DNA of 64,000 nucleotides from Ascidia mentula (taxonomy: Eukaryota > Chordata > Ascidiacea > Phlebobranchia > Ascidiidae), in assembly GCA_947561715.1 (NCBI GenBank), contig OX387202.1, positions 12,351,001-12,415,000 of the forward strand, in the 5' to 3' direction. Shown here piece after piece: positions 50,567 through 61,295 of the stretch. The position numbers were made by a program, and so were the translations under genes. A model generated the notes under the pieces. The model was not told the DNA's origin, did not search any database, and saw only the letters and a list, made by a program, of their open reading frames with translations. The first letter of the stretch is position 1. Each line of letters begins with the position of its first letter.

Positions 50567-51564
50567 GCACATGACATTCGCGAGAGAGCCGAACTACAGA
50601 ATATCCGGTCTCTTCCGGGCATTGTTCCAGCTAATTGTATAGGTACACAAAATAGATATGTATCGTTGTGGGATCTGGTGAAAAGGGCACGCGTATTGTG
50701 TGAAGAACTTCAGGGAACACAAGAGTGATGTTCCAGTCAGGCATTTTTTGGGCACGTGTAAGTTCGATCGTTGTTTGGGAATTCGCCACTACTTCGGTAA
50801 ATATATCATAGAAAGATGCATAGTATTCAATCTAATCATAAATGCATTAATATAATTTACTCTGTTCAATCAAGTTGTAAGAGCAAAGATATACCGAGAC
50901 TATGCAAGATACCCATTAATTCGTTTTCGAAAAGACTAACTGAAACAAGAACAAATTATTTGGTTTTGCTTGATCTAGTGCAAGAAATTGTCGGCTTACA
51001 TCGAATACACACTGCATGCCGTGTATAATAAAACATAAAAATTATTTAAAAAATCTCATTGATCCCATAAGAACTAAGAATAGTGATAATTTTTATTTTT
51101 GCCGTTTATGTACCTTTATGGTTTGTATCTGACAATTTTGAACATAGAAAACACGTTAATGGAGACAGGTATAATGCCAGTGTCAGTCACGGCCAAGGTC
51201 TCGTCGAGTCTCGCAGCGTTTTTTTTTCACGGATGACTGCTTTTCTTAACCGTTCCAAAAACATGGAAAGCCCTCTCAACCGGGTCCTTTTCTAGGCACA
51301 CCACATATATTTTAAAGCCTAGTAGTGAATGCAAGACAATTAATGATTTGATTGAAATATTATGGGGACGCTCAATGTCGTAATATACAGGCCATGGCCT
51401 ATTTCAAAACACAGTATTACACAAAATTCGCCAGTGTGTATGAAGTATAAATGCTTAACTCTTGCTGTTAGATAAACAGATGAATTATCAAGCATGAAAA
51501 TAGGAAAAAAATGGCTATGAATGTTGTATTTATTCGTCGCTTTATTATGTTAAATCATTATTTA
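50567..51564. other. Intergenic region between the array and NOC4L
   Basis: Just after the array edge a plus-strand frame ends at 50728 (NRYVSLWDLVKRARVLCEEL...). It could be a fragment of a gene cut by the duplication, but no family is recognised. The rest holds only the NOC4L 3' region; minus-strand AATAAA signals at 51541-51546 and 51529-51534 lie 19-36 nt past the stop. Confidence 0.5.
51529..51546 (-). terminator. Polyadenylation signals of NOC4L
   Basis: Two AATAAA hexamers on the minus strand stand 19 and 31 nt downstream of the stop codon, which implies a very short 3' untranslated region. Confidence 0.6.
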
Positions 51565-53052
51565 CTAGGACCCCACATTCCATATTTCACAAGTAAAGTC
51601 TTCAAATCCACCAAACAAACTATCAGACTTAACATGGCTCATCGGAAACTCTTTGAACTCCTCAGAACAGGCATGGGCAAACATTTCATCTTGGTTCCTA
51701 TCGAGCAGCTCTCCGATGTCAGTTTCAAGTGTTCCAATGCTTTTGAACGATGCACACTTCACAACCTGTGGGCTGTAGTGTGATTTAAGGGTGTCCAATT
51801 CCCACAATGAACTGTCAATAGCTGCACACTTGGATGGGTCTGATGCATTTTCATCGAAAGGATCACTAAACTCCTCCTGGTTGTGATCTTTGCAATCAAC
51901 AAGATTCCTGATGCTAGGATGCCTTCGCACCAAGTTTAAGATGAGGGGCACCATGATACATATGCCATCAGGGGGTGCTGTTAGGCACAACCTTGACATT
52001 TTCTTGACAAACGCAGCAACAAGGTACGATGGAATATGTGTGGAGGAAAGGAATAGGTCCAAAAGGTGGAAAAAGCGGGCCTTATATTTGGCATCAAATA
52101 TTCTTGGATGCAACATGGCATAGACGTTTTTGTAAAACTCTGGATATTCCAAGTTGTGTTCATGCATCAGTACAAACAAACCATGAAGGCCCAACAGAGC
52201 CAAGCCACCACCTTTACTGTATGAACGCATCAGAAAATCTGCAAGTAACCGTGGTTTCGCAAAGTTTGGCACCAAACTTGTGTGGAATATGATGAGCACA
52301 TTTTTGTGAATGGAACCAGGTAGGGGCTGCTTCAAAAATTCCAGCCAGGCACCAGCGAACCTTTTTCTGTGGTGTGATAACAAAAATGCTCTTGAATTGG
52401 AAAATTTTTCTGAAGAGGTCTCTTTGTCCTGAAAAACATAGCTTGAATTCAAAACAGCCCCATTCTGTGGCATGTAAGTAACGAGTGTTTTCAGGAAGTC
52501 ATACACAATGGGCAACAGATCATCATTTTCTTTGAACATTCTATTCATCACTGTTGGCATAGCTTTTAACACGTAATACCGCATATCATCAAATTGTAAA
52601 AGCTCGCAAAGCTCTTGAAGCATTTCACCATTTTCTGAACTTAAAACAGTGATAAGCAATTGTTCAAACTCATTTTCTGGAAACACGAACTCTGTTGAGT
52701 TCTTGTTCATGCAGAAAGATTTCAACTGCAGCAACTTAAGGACAATTTCCTGTAACTGTGGATATCCAGTTGGCACCTCTAGCAACTTAAGGCAAGCAAC
52801 TAAACAGTCGTTGAACCTTTCCAACATCCAAGACTTAAAAATTTCATCACTTGTTTCAGCCTTCGAGTTTGTCGAGAAATCAGAATCCTCTAGATATTTT
52901 GTGAATATGTTCATACATCCAGTTGATGCTTCCAAGACAATTCGCTGGTTCGATTGCGTGGTGATTACATTTATGATGTCAACCAAGTTGTTAGCGTGTT
53001 CTCTGCTATGCAAAGCTGTCGCAACCAGCTTTTTCAAGTTTAACTTCGTCAT
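51565..53052 (-). CDS. NOC4L: Nucleolar complex protein 4 homologue
   Basis: A single uninterrupted frame of 495 residues; human NOC4L has 516. The C-terminal half has the CBF/Mak21-type helical-repeat region, with FHTSLVPNFAKPRLLADFLM, GGGLALLGLHGLFVLMHEHN, YPEFYKNVYAMLHP and the conserved end region DPFDENASDPSKCAAIDSSL then LWELDTLKSHYSP. Known role: with NOP14, NOC4 acts in 40S ribosomal subunit maturation and export from the nucleolus. The gene has no introns, unlike every other conserved gene in the window. It diverges from TPD52. An E-box CACGTG lies about 200 bp upstream at 53248-53253. Confidence 0.93.
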   Translation of the reverse strand: MTKLNLKKLVATALHSREHANNLVDIINVITTQSNQRIVLEASTGCMNIFTKYLEDSDFSTNSKAETSDEIFKSWMLERFNDCLVACLKLLEVPTGYPQLQEIVLKLLQLKSFCMNKNSTEFVFPENEFEQLLITVLSSENGEMLQELCELLQFDDMRYYVLKAMPTVMNRMFKENDDLLPIVYDFLKTLVTYMPQNGAVLNSSYVFQDKETSSEKFSNSRAFLLSHHRKRFAGAWLEFLKQPLPGSIHKNVLIIFHTSLVPNFAKPRLLADFLMRSYSKGGGLALLGLHGLFVLMHEHNLEYPEFYKNVYAMLHPRIFDAKYKARFFHLLDLFLSSTHIPSYLVAAFVKKMSRLCLTAPPDGICIMVPLILNLVRRHPSIRNLVDCKDHNQEEFSDPFDENASDPSKCAAIDSSLWELDTLKSHYSPQVVKCASFKSIGTLETDIGELLDRNQDEMFAHACSEEFKEFPMSHVKSDSLFGGFEDFTCEIWNVGS

Positions 53053-54076
53053 TATTGTTTAAGATAGGTTACGTGCTTTTTATCAGCAACGACATATTTT
53101 CTGCAAAATAGCGGTTGTTAGGTAAGATAAGAAATGTTCAAATTACTCTCAATGAAGTAAATATTCTAACATAAACAAACATACCGCTTACTGTTTTGCA
53201 AAACGTAAACATTCAACAGTGAAAACTTCATAGATAAACACGATCATCACGTGGCTTATAATCCAGATCACGACAGACGCAATTAAAATAAATGATACTG
53301 TATTTCTAGCTTTTATCGGGGTATTTCTGAAAACAATTTGTTTTTAACATTTTTACAAATTGTTATTCATATGATTTTTTTGTAAAAAAATGTTTTGGGC
53401 CTATAGCAAGAATACTAGTTACATCGAAATTTTTAATGGTAACAAGCTTGGTGATCAAAGTGGTGGTTAGCAAATACACGTAATTCAACATCTTGTGATT
53501 AATACTCAGCACTCGAATGCTGTAAGTAAAAGTAAAATAACAAATCGTGAACGTTATTTATAATTAGTCACGTGATTGTCACGTGTTACGTGATCCTGAG
53601 GTAATTTGATTTCTGACGTCATCCTGTCAATTTTACGAAAAGATAGTTTTTCTATTGTTCACTTTATTTTGTTGTAGTACAATCGTGTTTGGTGTATAAT
53701 ACTGCTTCATGTCAACAAAATAGCCGACAGTTTGCACATCGTGTTGTGGTTGGTAATCACACGTATACGCAACAACACGCATCGTCGATATTTCCGTCTC
53801 AAGAGATTTCAAAATGTAGGGTTTGAGTTGCGCGGAAGATTACGATGTTGGGAAAGTGAAATTTAAGACCGTTCATTGTCTCATAGTATACTGTGACCGA
53901 AAGTATTTTGTTTTGTTACACATCACGTAACGTATTTATACAATTCTTGTGCGATTTTTTTTAGATTGTGCTGTGCACTTAATCACGTAGCCAAGAAAGT
54001 TTTGTGGAAGAAAAAGCTATCAAAGAAACAGTTTGCGGGGAAACTTGTCGAAGAAAGAAAGAACACTAAAAAAACA
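53053..54076. promoter_or_regulatory. Probable bidirectional promoter of NOC4L and TPD52 with CACGTG cluster
   Basis: The 1-kb gap between the two divergent genes contains E-boxes CACGTG at 53248-53253, 53569-53574 and 53580-53585, followed by TACGTGA at 53587-53593. MYC/MAX, USF and MITF/TFE factors bind this palindrome. The TPD52 first exon, mostly untranslated, ends at 54080; its transcription start is not visible from sequence. Confidence 0.5.
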
Positions 54077-57000
54077 ATGAGTATGTATATGTGCAATTTT
54101 ATTTATTAGGTTATTTATATATACCTAGAAAAAAAGTAGCCTACATGCATACAATACAAATTCGGAAGGTTTTTGATCAGATCTAATTTATGTAGGCTAC
54201 ATTGACACCACATCTGTGCAATGCCATTTTCTTTTGTTTTGCGGTTTAAAGTTTTTTAGGCCACTTTACAAACCAGAAATTGTGTTTTAAACTTGCCACA
54301 TTTAATAACATTCATGTAGAATGACTGGCAATTAACTGGTTTTACTTTTTCTAATTTAATATTGTGTTTGCATGGTTCTTGTACCATACTGGTGTCATCT
54401 TATCTACTGGATTATAAGGTTGAAGTGCGATTAACTCACAAATTAGTTGTCAATTTGCAAAATTATTCCTCTTTGGAAGAGGCCTTGTTTTTTTTCAAAA
54501 ACATTTGTCAGAAAGTAGGCTGATGATTGGAAAGTTTGTAACTTATGTAGATGACCTTTTCCAATCTGGATTAGCTATTGGTGAAAAACTAATTTTGTCC
54601 TGTATTCAAACAACAAAACTGGTACAGGTGTGAATTTCTGAAGTTTGGTTGTGTCAAATATAACAAGTCAATTATATGCTGATAAAAATACGAGGCTACA
54701 AGCGGTTATATGACAATGTTCAATTGGTTTGAAATTGGTGATTGCTCATATTTTGTACATTAGTGTGAAATACTGGGTCTTATGTCAATATCCTGGACTG
54801 TCACAATGTAGCAGACACAAGGACAGGTTTGAAGCATACTTGAAAACATTCGAGCACTGTCACTACCAGTACAGTCTGAACAAATGAAAAGGTGTGTCTG
54901 TGGCTATTTGCATTGATTGATGTTCTCATACAAGATACAGAGAAAGTCTACTGTTAGGATAGAAAATGATACCAAATTAGTAAGATGAGTATGAGGGGCC
55001 AAACATCGCATAAACTATGACATTTGAAATCATGTGCCATGGTGTTCAAAAGGAATGAATGGCAGGAAAGGATACTTGTGTTCATTGTTTAAAACTGACT
55101 TTCAGGGTCTGTGAAAGACTTGTTAATTTAAATCCACATCTAAATGTATATCTATTTTTGCTTGGGTGTTTTTGTGGTTTATAAGAGATATGAGCTGTGA
55201 TGTGACTGTGGTTGATGAGGAAGAAATAAACTTTGAGCACTTATCCACGCAAGAATCGTACAAGAAGTATTTAACTATCCTGCCATCACACCAACACGAT
55301 GATGTTGATAAGATGTTTGAATTTACAGACAAAACTTCAATTGTTAATCCAAACTTTCACTTAGATTGTGGGTGATTTGTAAAATTGTCTTTTCTAGCAT
55401 TTAAATTACTCGAATAACTGCAAGCAATTGTTGGCTTGTCACAGATGATAAATTCAACTGTGATTGGAAAGTTCTTATCTTTATGGGTTACATAGGGTTA
55501 ATGTTGTGTATTTTTAAATAAATATGTTGTGTGTGAAATGAGTAAGTAAAGCAAATTGCATTACAATGATGGAAATACGAATATTGTTTAAAATTTTCTT
55601 TAGTTATGATTTCTACTTTGAAAATAGGGTCATGTTATTTTCTTCCTAATTATCATATTTTGCAATGAGCTCGTAAAAATTAGAATGCGATAATAATTAA
55701 CAGAGTCTAATGCAGCATTAATTGTTCAGTATTTATTTAAAAATTTACCCGTACCCAAAATACTTAGCTCATCATTGGGTATTATATCAACAGGTGACCC
55801 TGTTCAACAAGCTGATACCATATATCCGGACCTCTCACCTGAACCCTCAGCACCAACAGAGTACCCTGGTGAACCCCAACCAACTGAGGATGAAACGGAA
55901 AAAATGCGGATCGATCTTGCCAAGGTATTATTGGAAATATAAGTATCGTATGCATGTATATTTTTTTCTTAATCACTGGATCCTTTTTCTAAAAAACTGT
56001 GGGTGATTTGTCAGCAACAAGGTGTTTGTTTTCACTCATAGTAAATTATATTCATTTAGCAACCTTTAGCATACGAAGAGTCAGTTAGACGTTCTTTGCA
56101 TGACAAAACAAATAGTGGGAGCAGCAACACCTATCCCACTGATAATATCAAATTATATGCAATTATTCGCAGTATTGCCTTTTCCTAATTGAGTTTGTTG
56201 TCTTTGAGCCACAGTAGAACCTAATTGGGCTCTTGAGATGTGGGTTGCCAACCTCCGCATATGATGCTGTATATATTACAAAAACTAACATTTGTGATGG
56301 TAGATGCATGTATAATTTAACTGACTTGCAATCCTGCAAAAAAATGTAAAATATAACCAGTGAAGCGAACCCTTTGTATAAATAGAATTATTATAATTAA
56401 TTATTTAGATGCTTTCTTGTTCAAATAAATTTTTGCATCAAACGGTTTTTATACCTTCATTTTTCAATGCATGTCTTGCAACCTACTTTAATTACGATAC
56501 TCCAGCAACTAAACACCAATCTTAAGTCATGATTATTAGCCTGTTTTTAATTGCCCCTTGATCACCTATGGAATTAGTGGCCTAAAACCAATATTTGTGG
56601 CTGTATAATTGTACCTCTGTGCAAGGATCACCCAAAGTAGACGAAGGAATTGATTTAGCATTGACTTGTCCAGCAATCAATACGATGCTAGTCCCTACTG
56701 TTCTCTACCTAACACCCTTGGCTGCAAGGGGAAATTTTTCACTGCTTGCGGTTGTTTTATTAATTTAAATTTCTCCTGTGTTTTGTTTGATGTGAAATAA
56801 TTTGTGAATGTACATTAATGGTATGTACAGTATAAAAGTTCAAAGAAATTATGCTGCAACTGTGATGTCTTTTGTTGGTATGTATACATAAATTACAGTT
56901 AAAATAGTAGCCATACTTTTTCAACATGGCAAAATCCGTTTACATTTACAAACTGTTGGTCTCAAATTAACACCCAATTTAAGACTGAAGTTATTTGAAT

Positions 57001-60000
57001 GTGTAGATTGAAGAGGAAATAGCCACTTTACGCCAAGTCCTCACGTCCAAAGAGCAACAGGCTGCAAACCTTAAGAAAGCCCTCGGCATCACAACTCTCG
57101 GTCAACTCAAAGCTGAATTGAACAAAGTTCAGAGCAGCCAAGCGTGAGTCATGCCACCGTATTGTTTATTCAAGGATAGAAAGTGTATTGGAGTCCTCGG
57201 ATACTTTAAACAATATCAAGCCATGTTTAAGATTCTTTTTTTTCCTATGACCTTGGAACGTTATCTTAGAAGTTTTTCTAAACTTGTAGGGTTGCAGACG
57301 CCACATAATTTTTTCTCCTAAAAGCAATAGAAAACCAAAAATATGACGCAACAACTTAGATTTGTAATTAAAAAGTTTCCAAAATCAAGTTTTGACTGTT
57401 TTTGTCGTCGTCCTTAGTTTGGGAAACTCTGCCTTAGAATATATTTTTAACAATGTTTATAAGCTTTTAATTCATAACTTCGGTTTTAAGCATAAGATCC
57501 TTAAGTTTATAAAGCATGTCAGTGTCCTAAACATCTATGTCAGTAATTTTATTTCTTCACTCCTGTATATATGTAATTTTTCTAGTTTTTGTTTCTGTCC
57601 ACATCATTTTAATTTAATTTCTTCACCTCATGGCCATAACATTGTTCAACGTGGTTTGTCAACATGTAAAAACCATATATGAATACAGTTGGGTCTGTAT
57701 TGTTTTGCGGGAATCCCCGAATTTTGTATATATGTTTGTGTGTGTGTGTGTTTGTTTCATGTTTTGCCCCTCACTTGTCAAGTGATCTAAGGCCCAACTG
57801 GCTGGAATCAGCCCAATGGCATGAAAATAACATAAGCTAAAAATCGCAGATACCAGTCTACAACAGCTAAAGTGTCAGAAATGAACGAAAAAGTTGTGTC
57901 TTCAGAATAGTGAGTGATGCCGAAAGTGCATGTGCATGCGTTTGACTTCTCTAATCTTTTCATGTACTTACACATATGTCATCACACCTTGGATTACTTT
58001 GTGCAATGGCCTCCACCTCACTATAAATGCTTTTTCTGTTAAACTTGATTAGCTGCCTCATCATGAACATTAGCTGTATATTGTAGGGTTGCAGCTAGTG
58101 TGTCTGCAACAATAATTAACTGTTGTTGGTTTTTTTTGTCTTTTTTTGCGAGTAAGATGAAAAGTTAATTTGGTGAAACTAGTGTTCATTGACAGTGTTG
58201 ACAGTGTTAACATGACAGTGTTAACAGCAATATGGGCCAGTCTATTTATACTTAGTGTTCATTGTTTTTCAACTTTTTGCTCATCAGATAAATTAATGAG
58301 AGTTGTTGCAGAATAATTGCAGTTGACAGGTTTTTGCCAAACTAGTGTTTTGTGTATTCGTAAGTAAATTTTAATATCAATATTTATTTAACAAGCACAA
58401 TCTACTTTCGCAAAAAACAGACAATTTTTTTTTAAATGCTCGGCAATCATAATTAAAATCATCAATAGTGGTTCAATCCATCTATATAACTAATACATTA
58501 CCTGTTTGAAATGTGTTCAGACAATTAACTTCTACATTGCTAGGCAGTCCAGTTTTGTGTAATACCTGTGTTATTCTAAAAAGTAATAAGCCGACATGAT
58601 GGGCGTGTCTCATTTTTGGGTGATATTTACTTTTCGACTGTGTGTGTTACGCCAAATTCCTTTCTTGAACAAACAAATACCTCTGCATTCTTCTTTTGCA
58701 ACCAACTATTTTTTTTAAATGTGTTAGATATGAAATCTTCTCCCATGCTTTTTAAACTTATGTTGTGTATTGAAAAATAGTAGGTATATACAAAAAGGTA
58801 TCCTAATACTTCTGTCAAATATCAACCAACATTTACAGTTGACTAACTTTATGGCAATGTAAAGTACTACAGTATTATATAAACTTTTGTTCAAACCATT
58901 TCATTACTTTTTTTTACCTGGTACAATTCCCCAAAATTTTCCATGTTACTTTGTAATGAGTTTTTCATTTTTTCTCACAGTAACTTTTAATTTCCAAAAA
59001 TATGTCCTTCCTTTTCAATTAAGAGTAGAGTAACATTTTAGTTAATAGCGAAATCATAATACCTAAAAATTCCCTTTTGGAACAAGAAGGTATGTTTTTG
59101 TGTGCAGCTACAAAAAGACACAGGAGACTCTGAAGTCTGCCGGCCAAGCGACAGTCGGCGTTTTCAACACTATTGGATCTTCCATGTCAACCAAATTCTC
59201 TGAAATGAAGTTAGTTTACCAATCACAAGCAGCAAATATGAAACTGCTTCACTTGTATCATAAACTCTTAGTTTGGCTCAAAAGTCTCTTGTACTAACCC
59301 AACTGGTTTATGTAATAAACAAATGTTTTATATATCATAATGCTTAAAGCAGAAACTCCTTGATCTTCAAAAGTTTAAAATAGACTGATTTTCTGGCATG
59401 AAATTAATGTACTGTATTCTTTCGACGTTTCGTCTGCCATACAGCCAGACTTCATAAGGGCCAGAAGATCAGTCTACTTCCAATAATATGCTTGGGCAGC
59501 AATGGTAGTACAATATTTCTTCAAAAGTTTGTATAGTTTACCAACATGGGAAATGTGCAACTGCTTCACTAATGTTGGCATCGTAAATATCTCGATCTGC
59601 TCCAATGTCTCTTGTGCCCAACTGATGTAAGCTTACATATTCTAATACATTAAATAGGAACTCCCCGACATTCAAAAGCTTTGAGGAAAAGGTGGAAGGT
59701 GTTGGAACCTCCATAATGGTAAGTTGTAAAATGATATTAGATTATGCGATCGACGATTTCAAAGAGATAATCATTACTATTTGTCAATTACATTTGCCAT
59801 ATTTCGTTTTGTTATTAGCGTGACCTATTTTATGCAAACATAATATATTTAGATAATTTATTTTTACAATTGTTACACATGACTGTTTACTGTCACCAAG
59901 CTTTGACAAGCATAATCTGTACATTATATATTTGTTGTTTTCCTTGAAAATGCATAAAAGTGTCTTATGCTATAACTAACTATATATGATAGGCCAAGGT

Positions 60001-60103
60001 GTCTGGTGTCCCCAAGGAAGGCAATGAAAGTGGGGCCACAACCCCCCAAGATGCCGAGCCAGTTACTAAGCAACCACAGCAGACAGATGAAGTCCCGATG
60101 TAA
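54077..60103 (+). CDS. TPD52: Tumour protein D52 family protein
   Basis: Six exons: 54077-54080 (only ATG plus one base), 55794-55924, 57007-57143, 59108-59209, 59658-59718, 59993-60103; 181 residues, against about 184 for a human isoform. The order MSDPVQQADTIYPDLSPEP, a coiled coil starting IEEEIATLRQVL, then AYKKTQETLKSAGQ, VFNTIGSSMSTKFSEM, NSPTFKSFEEKVEG and a polar Gln/Pro tail is diagnostic of the family. D52 proteins dimerise through the coiled coil and act in membrane and secretory-vesicle trafficking. An alternative first exon may lie at 55190-55367. The intron between exons 4 and 5 holds a decayed duplicate of exon 5 and a hammerhead-derived element. Large introns otherwise show only a TG-repeat near 57727. 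Confidence 0.92.
55190..55367 (+). CDS. TPD52: Possible alternative first coding exon of TPD52
   Basis: An open segment starting MSCDVTVVDEEEINFEHL ends one base into a codon at a GTGGGT donor. Joined to exon 55794 it stays in frame (phase 1) and would give a 239-residue isoform with an acidic 59-residue N-terminal extension. Vertebrate TPD52 genes also use alternative 5' exons. There is no sequence match to those exons, so support is phase and openness only. Confidence 0.45.
59211..59378 (+). repeat. Decayed duplicate of TPD52 intron 4 end plus exon 5
   Basis: The stretch from TAGTTTACCAATCACAAG to about 59378 is similar to 59532-59692, which contains real exon 5. The copy at about 59350-59380 has a CAG acceptor and reads, in the right phase, KNSLIFKSLK followed by a stop (real exon: KNSPTFKSFEEK). 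Shared landmarks are CTGCTTCACT, GTCTCTTGT and CCAACTG. If used it would truncate the protein. Confidence 0.6.
59381..59476. mobile_element. Inverted-repeat element with degenerate hammerhead core
   Basis: Arms 59381-59397 (TAGACTGATTTTCTGGC) and 59460-59476 match at 16 of 17 positions. On the minus strand the core reads CTTATGA (59458-59452) in place of CTGATGA. It is followed by a GTCTG/CAGAC stem, and GAAA lies at 59431-59428. One invariant G is changed, so this should be inactive. It lies in the TPD52 intron, antisense to TPD52, between the two halves of the exon 5 duplication. Confidence 0.6.
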
Positions 60104-61295
60104 CATTTGCAGCATGACCAATACAACAAATCAAGACTGGGCGGAACACCTAATGAACACTGAACCAGATTCTGTAGGACCTAACAATGCAAGCTATATA
60201 CTAAATGCTGGTACTGTTGTTTTCGATACTTATCCCTTGACTTGGTTTGTGTGTGGAATGTGTGCTTGACAGCCTTCGTAGTTTCATGTCTCGTTTTGTT
60301 TACTGCAAATAATGTTCCATGTTTTCCACTATTATGTCACAAGTAGAGTTTTTAGCAGATCTGTTTATAGAACAAAGCAACGTTTATTAAATAATTGCAA
60401 ATTTTTGGAATTAAATCTTGTCAGAACTCACTAAATAATTGTAGCGTTTTCAAGAATATATCTCAATAATTGTTTCCTGGTGAATGTTAAGTGATGCCAC
60501 ATGCTAGTAATTATTGCTATTTGTACATAAACTAAATCTATTATCACAAAAGTTTCATTATTCCATGAAGATTTGCAGCACTAAAGCATTTATACACAGT
60601 GTGCATTACTTCTACTGCCAAAAAAATTCAGATTATCTGCATTTTTTGTGAGGTAAATTGCAAATGTCTGCAAAAGTGCACCCTTTAAGCATGTAAGATA
60701 TACTGCACATCTGCTGCAAAACTGTGTTTTTTCGGTTATAGTTAGTATTGCTTTTTGCATCGTACTTATTCTCTCAACGCTTCCTTTGGTCGTGTAAATA
60801 CAACTTAGATGCAACCTATGGTAAATGTAATTCCCAACAACTGAATATTACGCTCATGTGCAAAATTTACCAACACGCAATCCGGATATAATTTGGTAGG
60901 CACAGAGCTTGACTGAAAATGTTGCAGGTCTTTGAATATATATGTTATCCCTAACAGTTGGTGCAATGTGCTTACGGAATAAAAATACAAAATAAACTGC
61001 TGTTATGTTTTGCTGGACCTGTGCTCATTTGGTCTTGACACTGTATACGAGACGTAACAGGCTTCAGTTCTCTTCCATCAAAGTTATTTTTGCACCGAAA
61101 TTGCTGCTTTACTTGTAAAAGGTGTTTTATTGGAGGTAAGATAAATGAAATTTTACCCAGCTTGTACAACATATTTGATCCTAATCTTGACAAACAATGT
61201 TCACACCAGAGTAAAATCAACCATATTTCGAAAGCACCACAACACAGTTACAAGGATGTGACATTAACAGAAAATCGGTGTTGATAAGAAAACAT
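60104..61295. other. Shared 3' region of convergent TPD52 and MRPS34
   Basis: Holds both 3' untranslated regions. A minus-strand AATAAA at 61126-61131 could end MRPS34. No other gene, repeat or RNA is supported. Confidence 0.5.
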
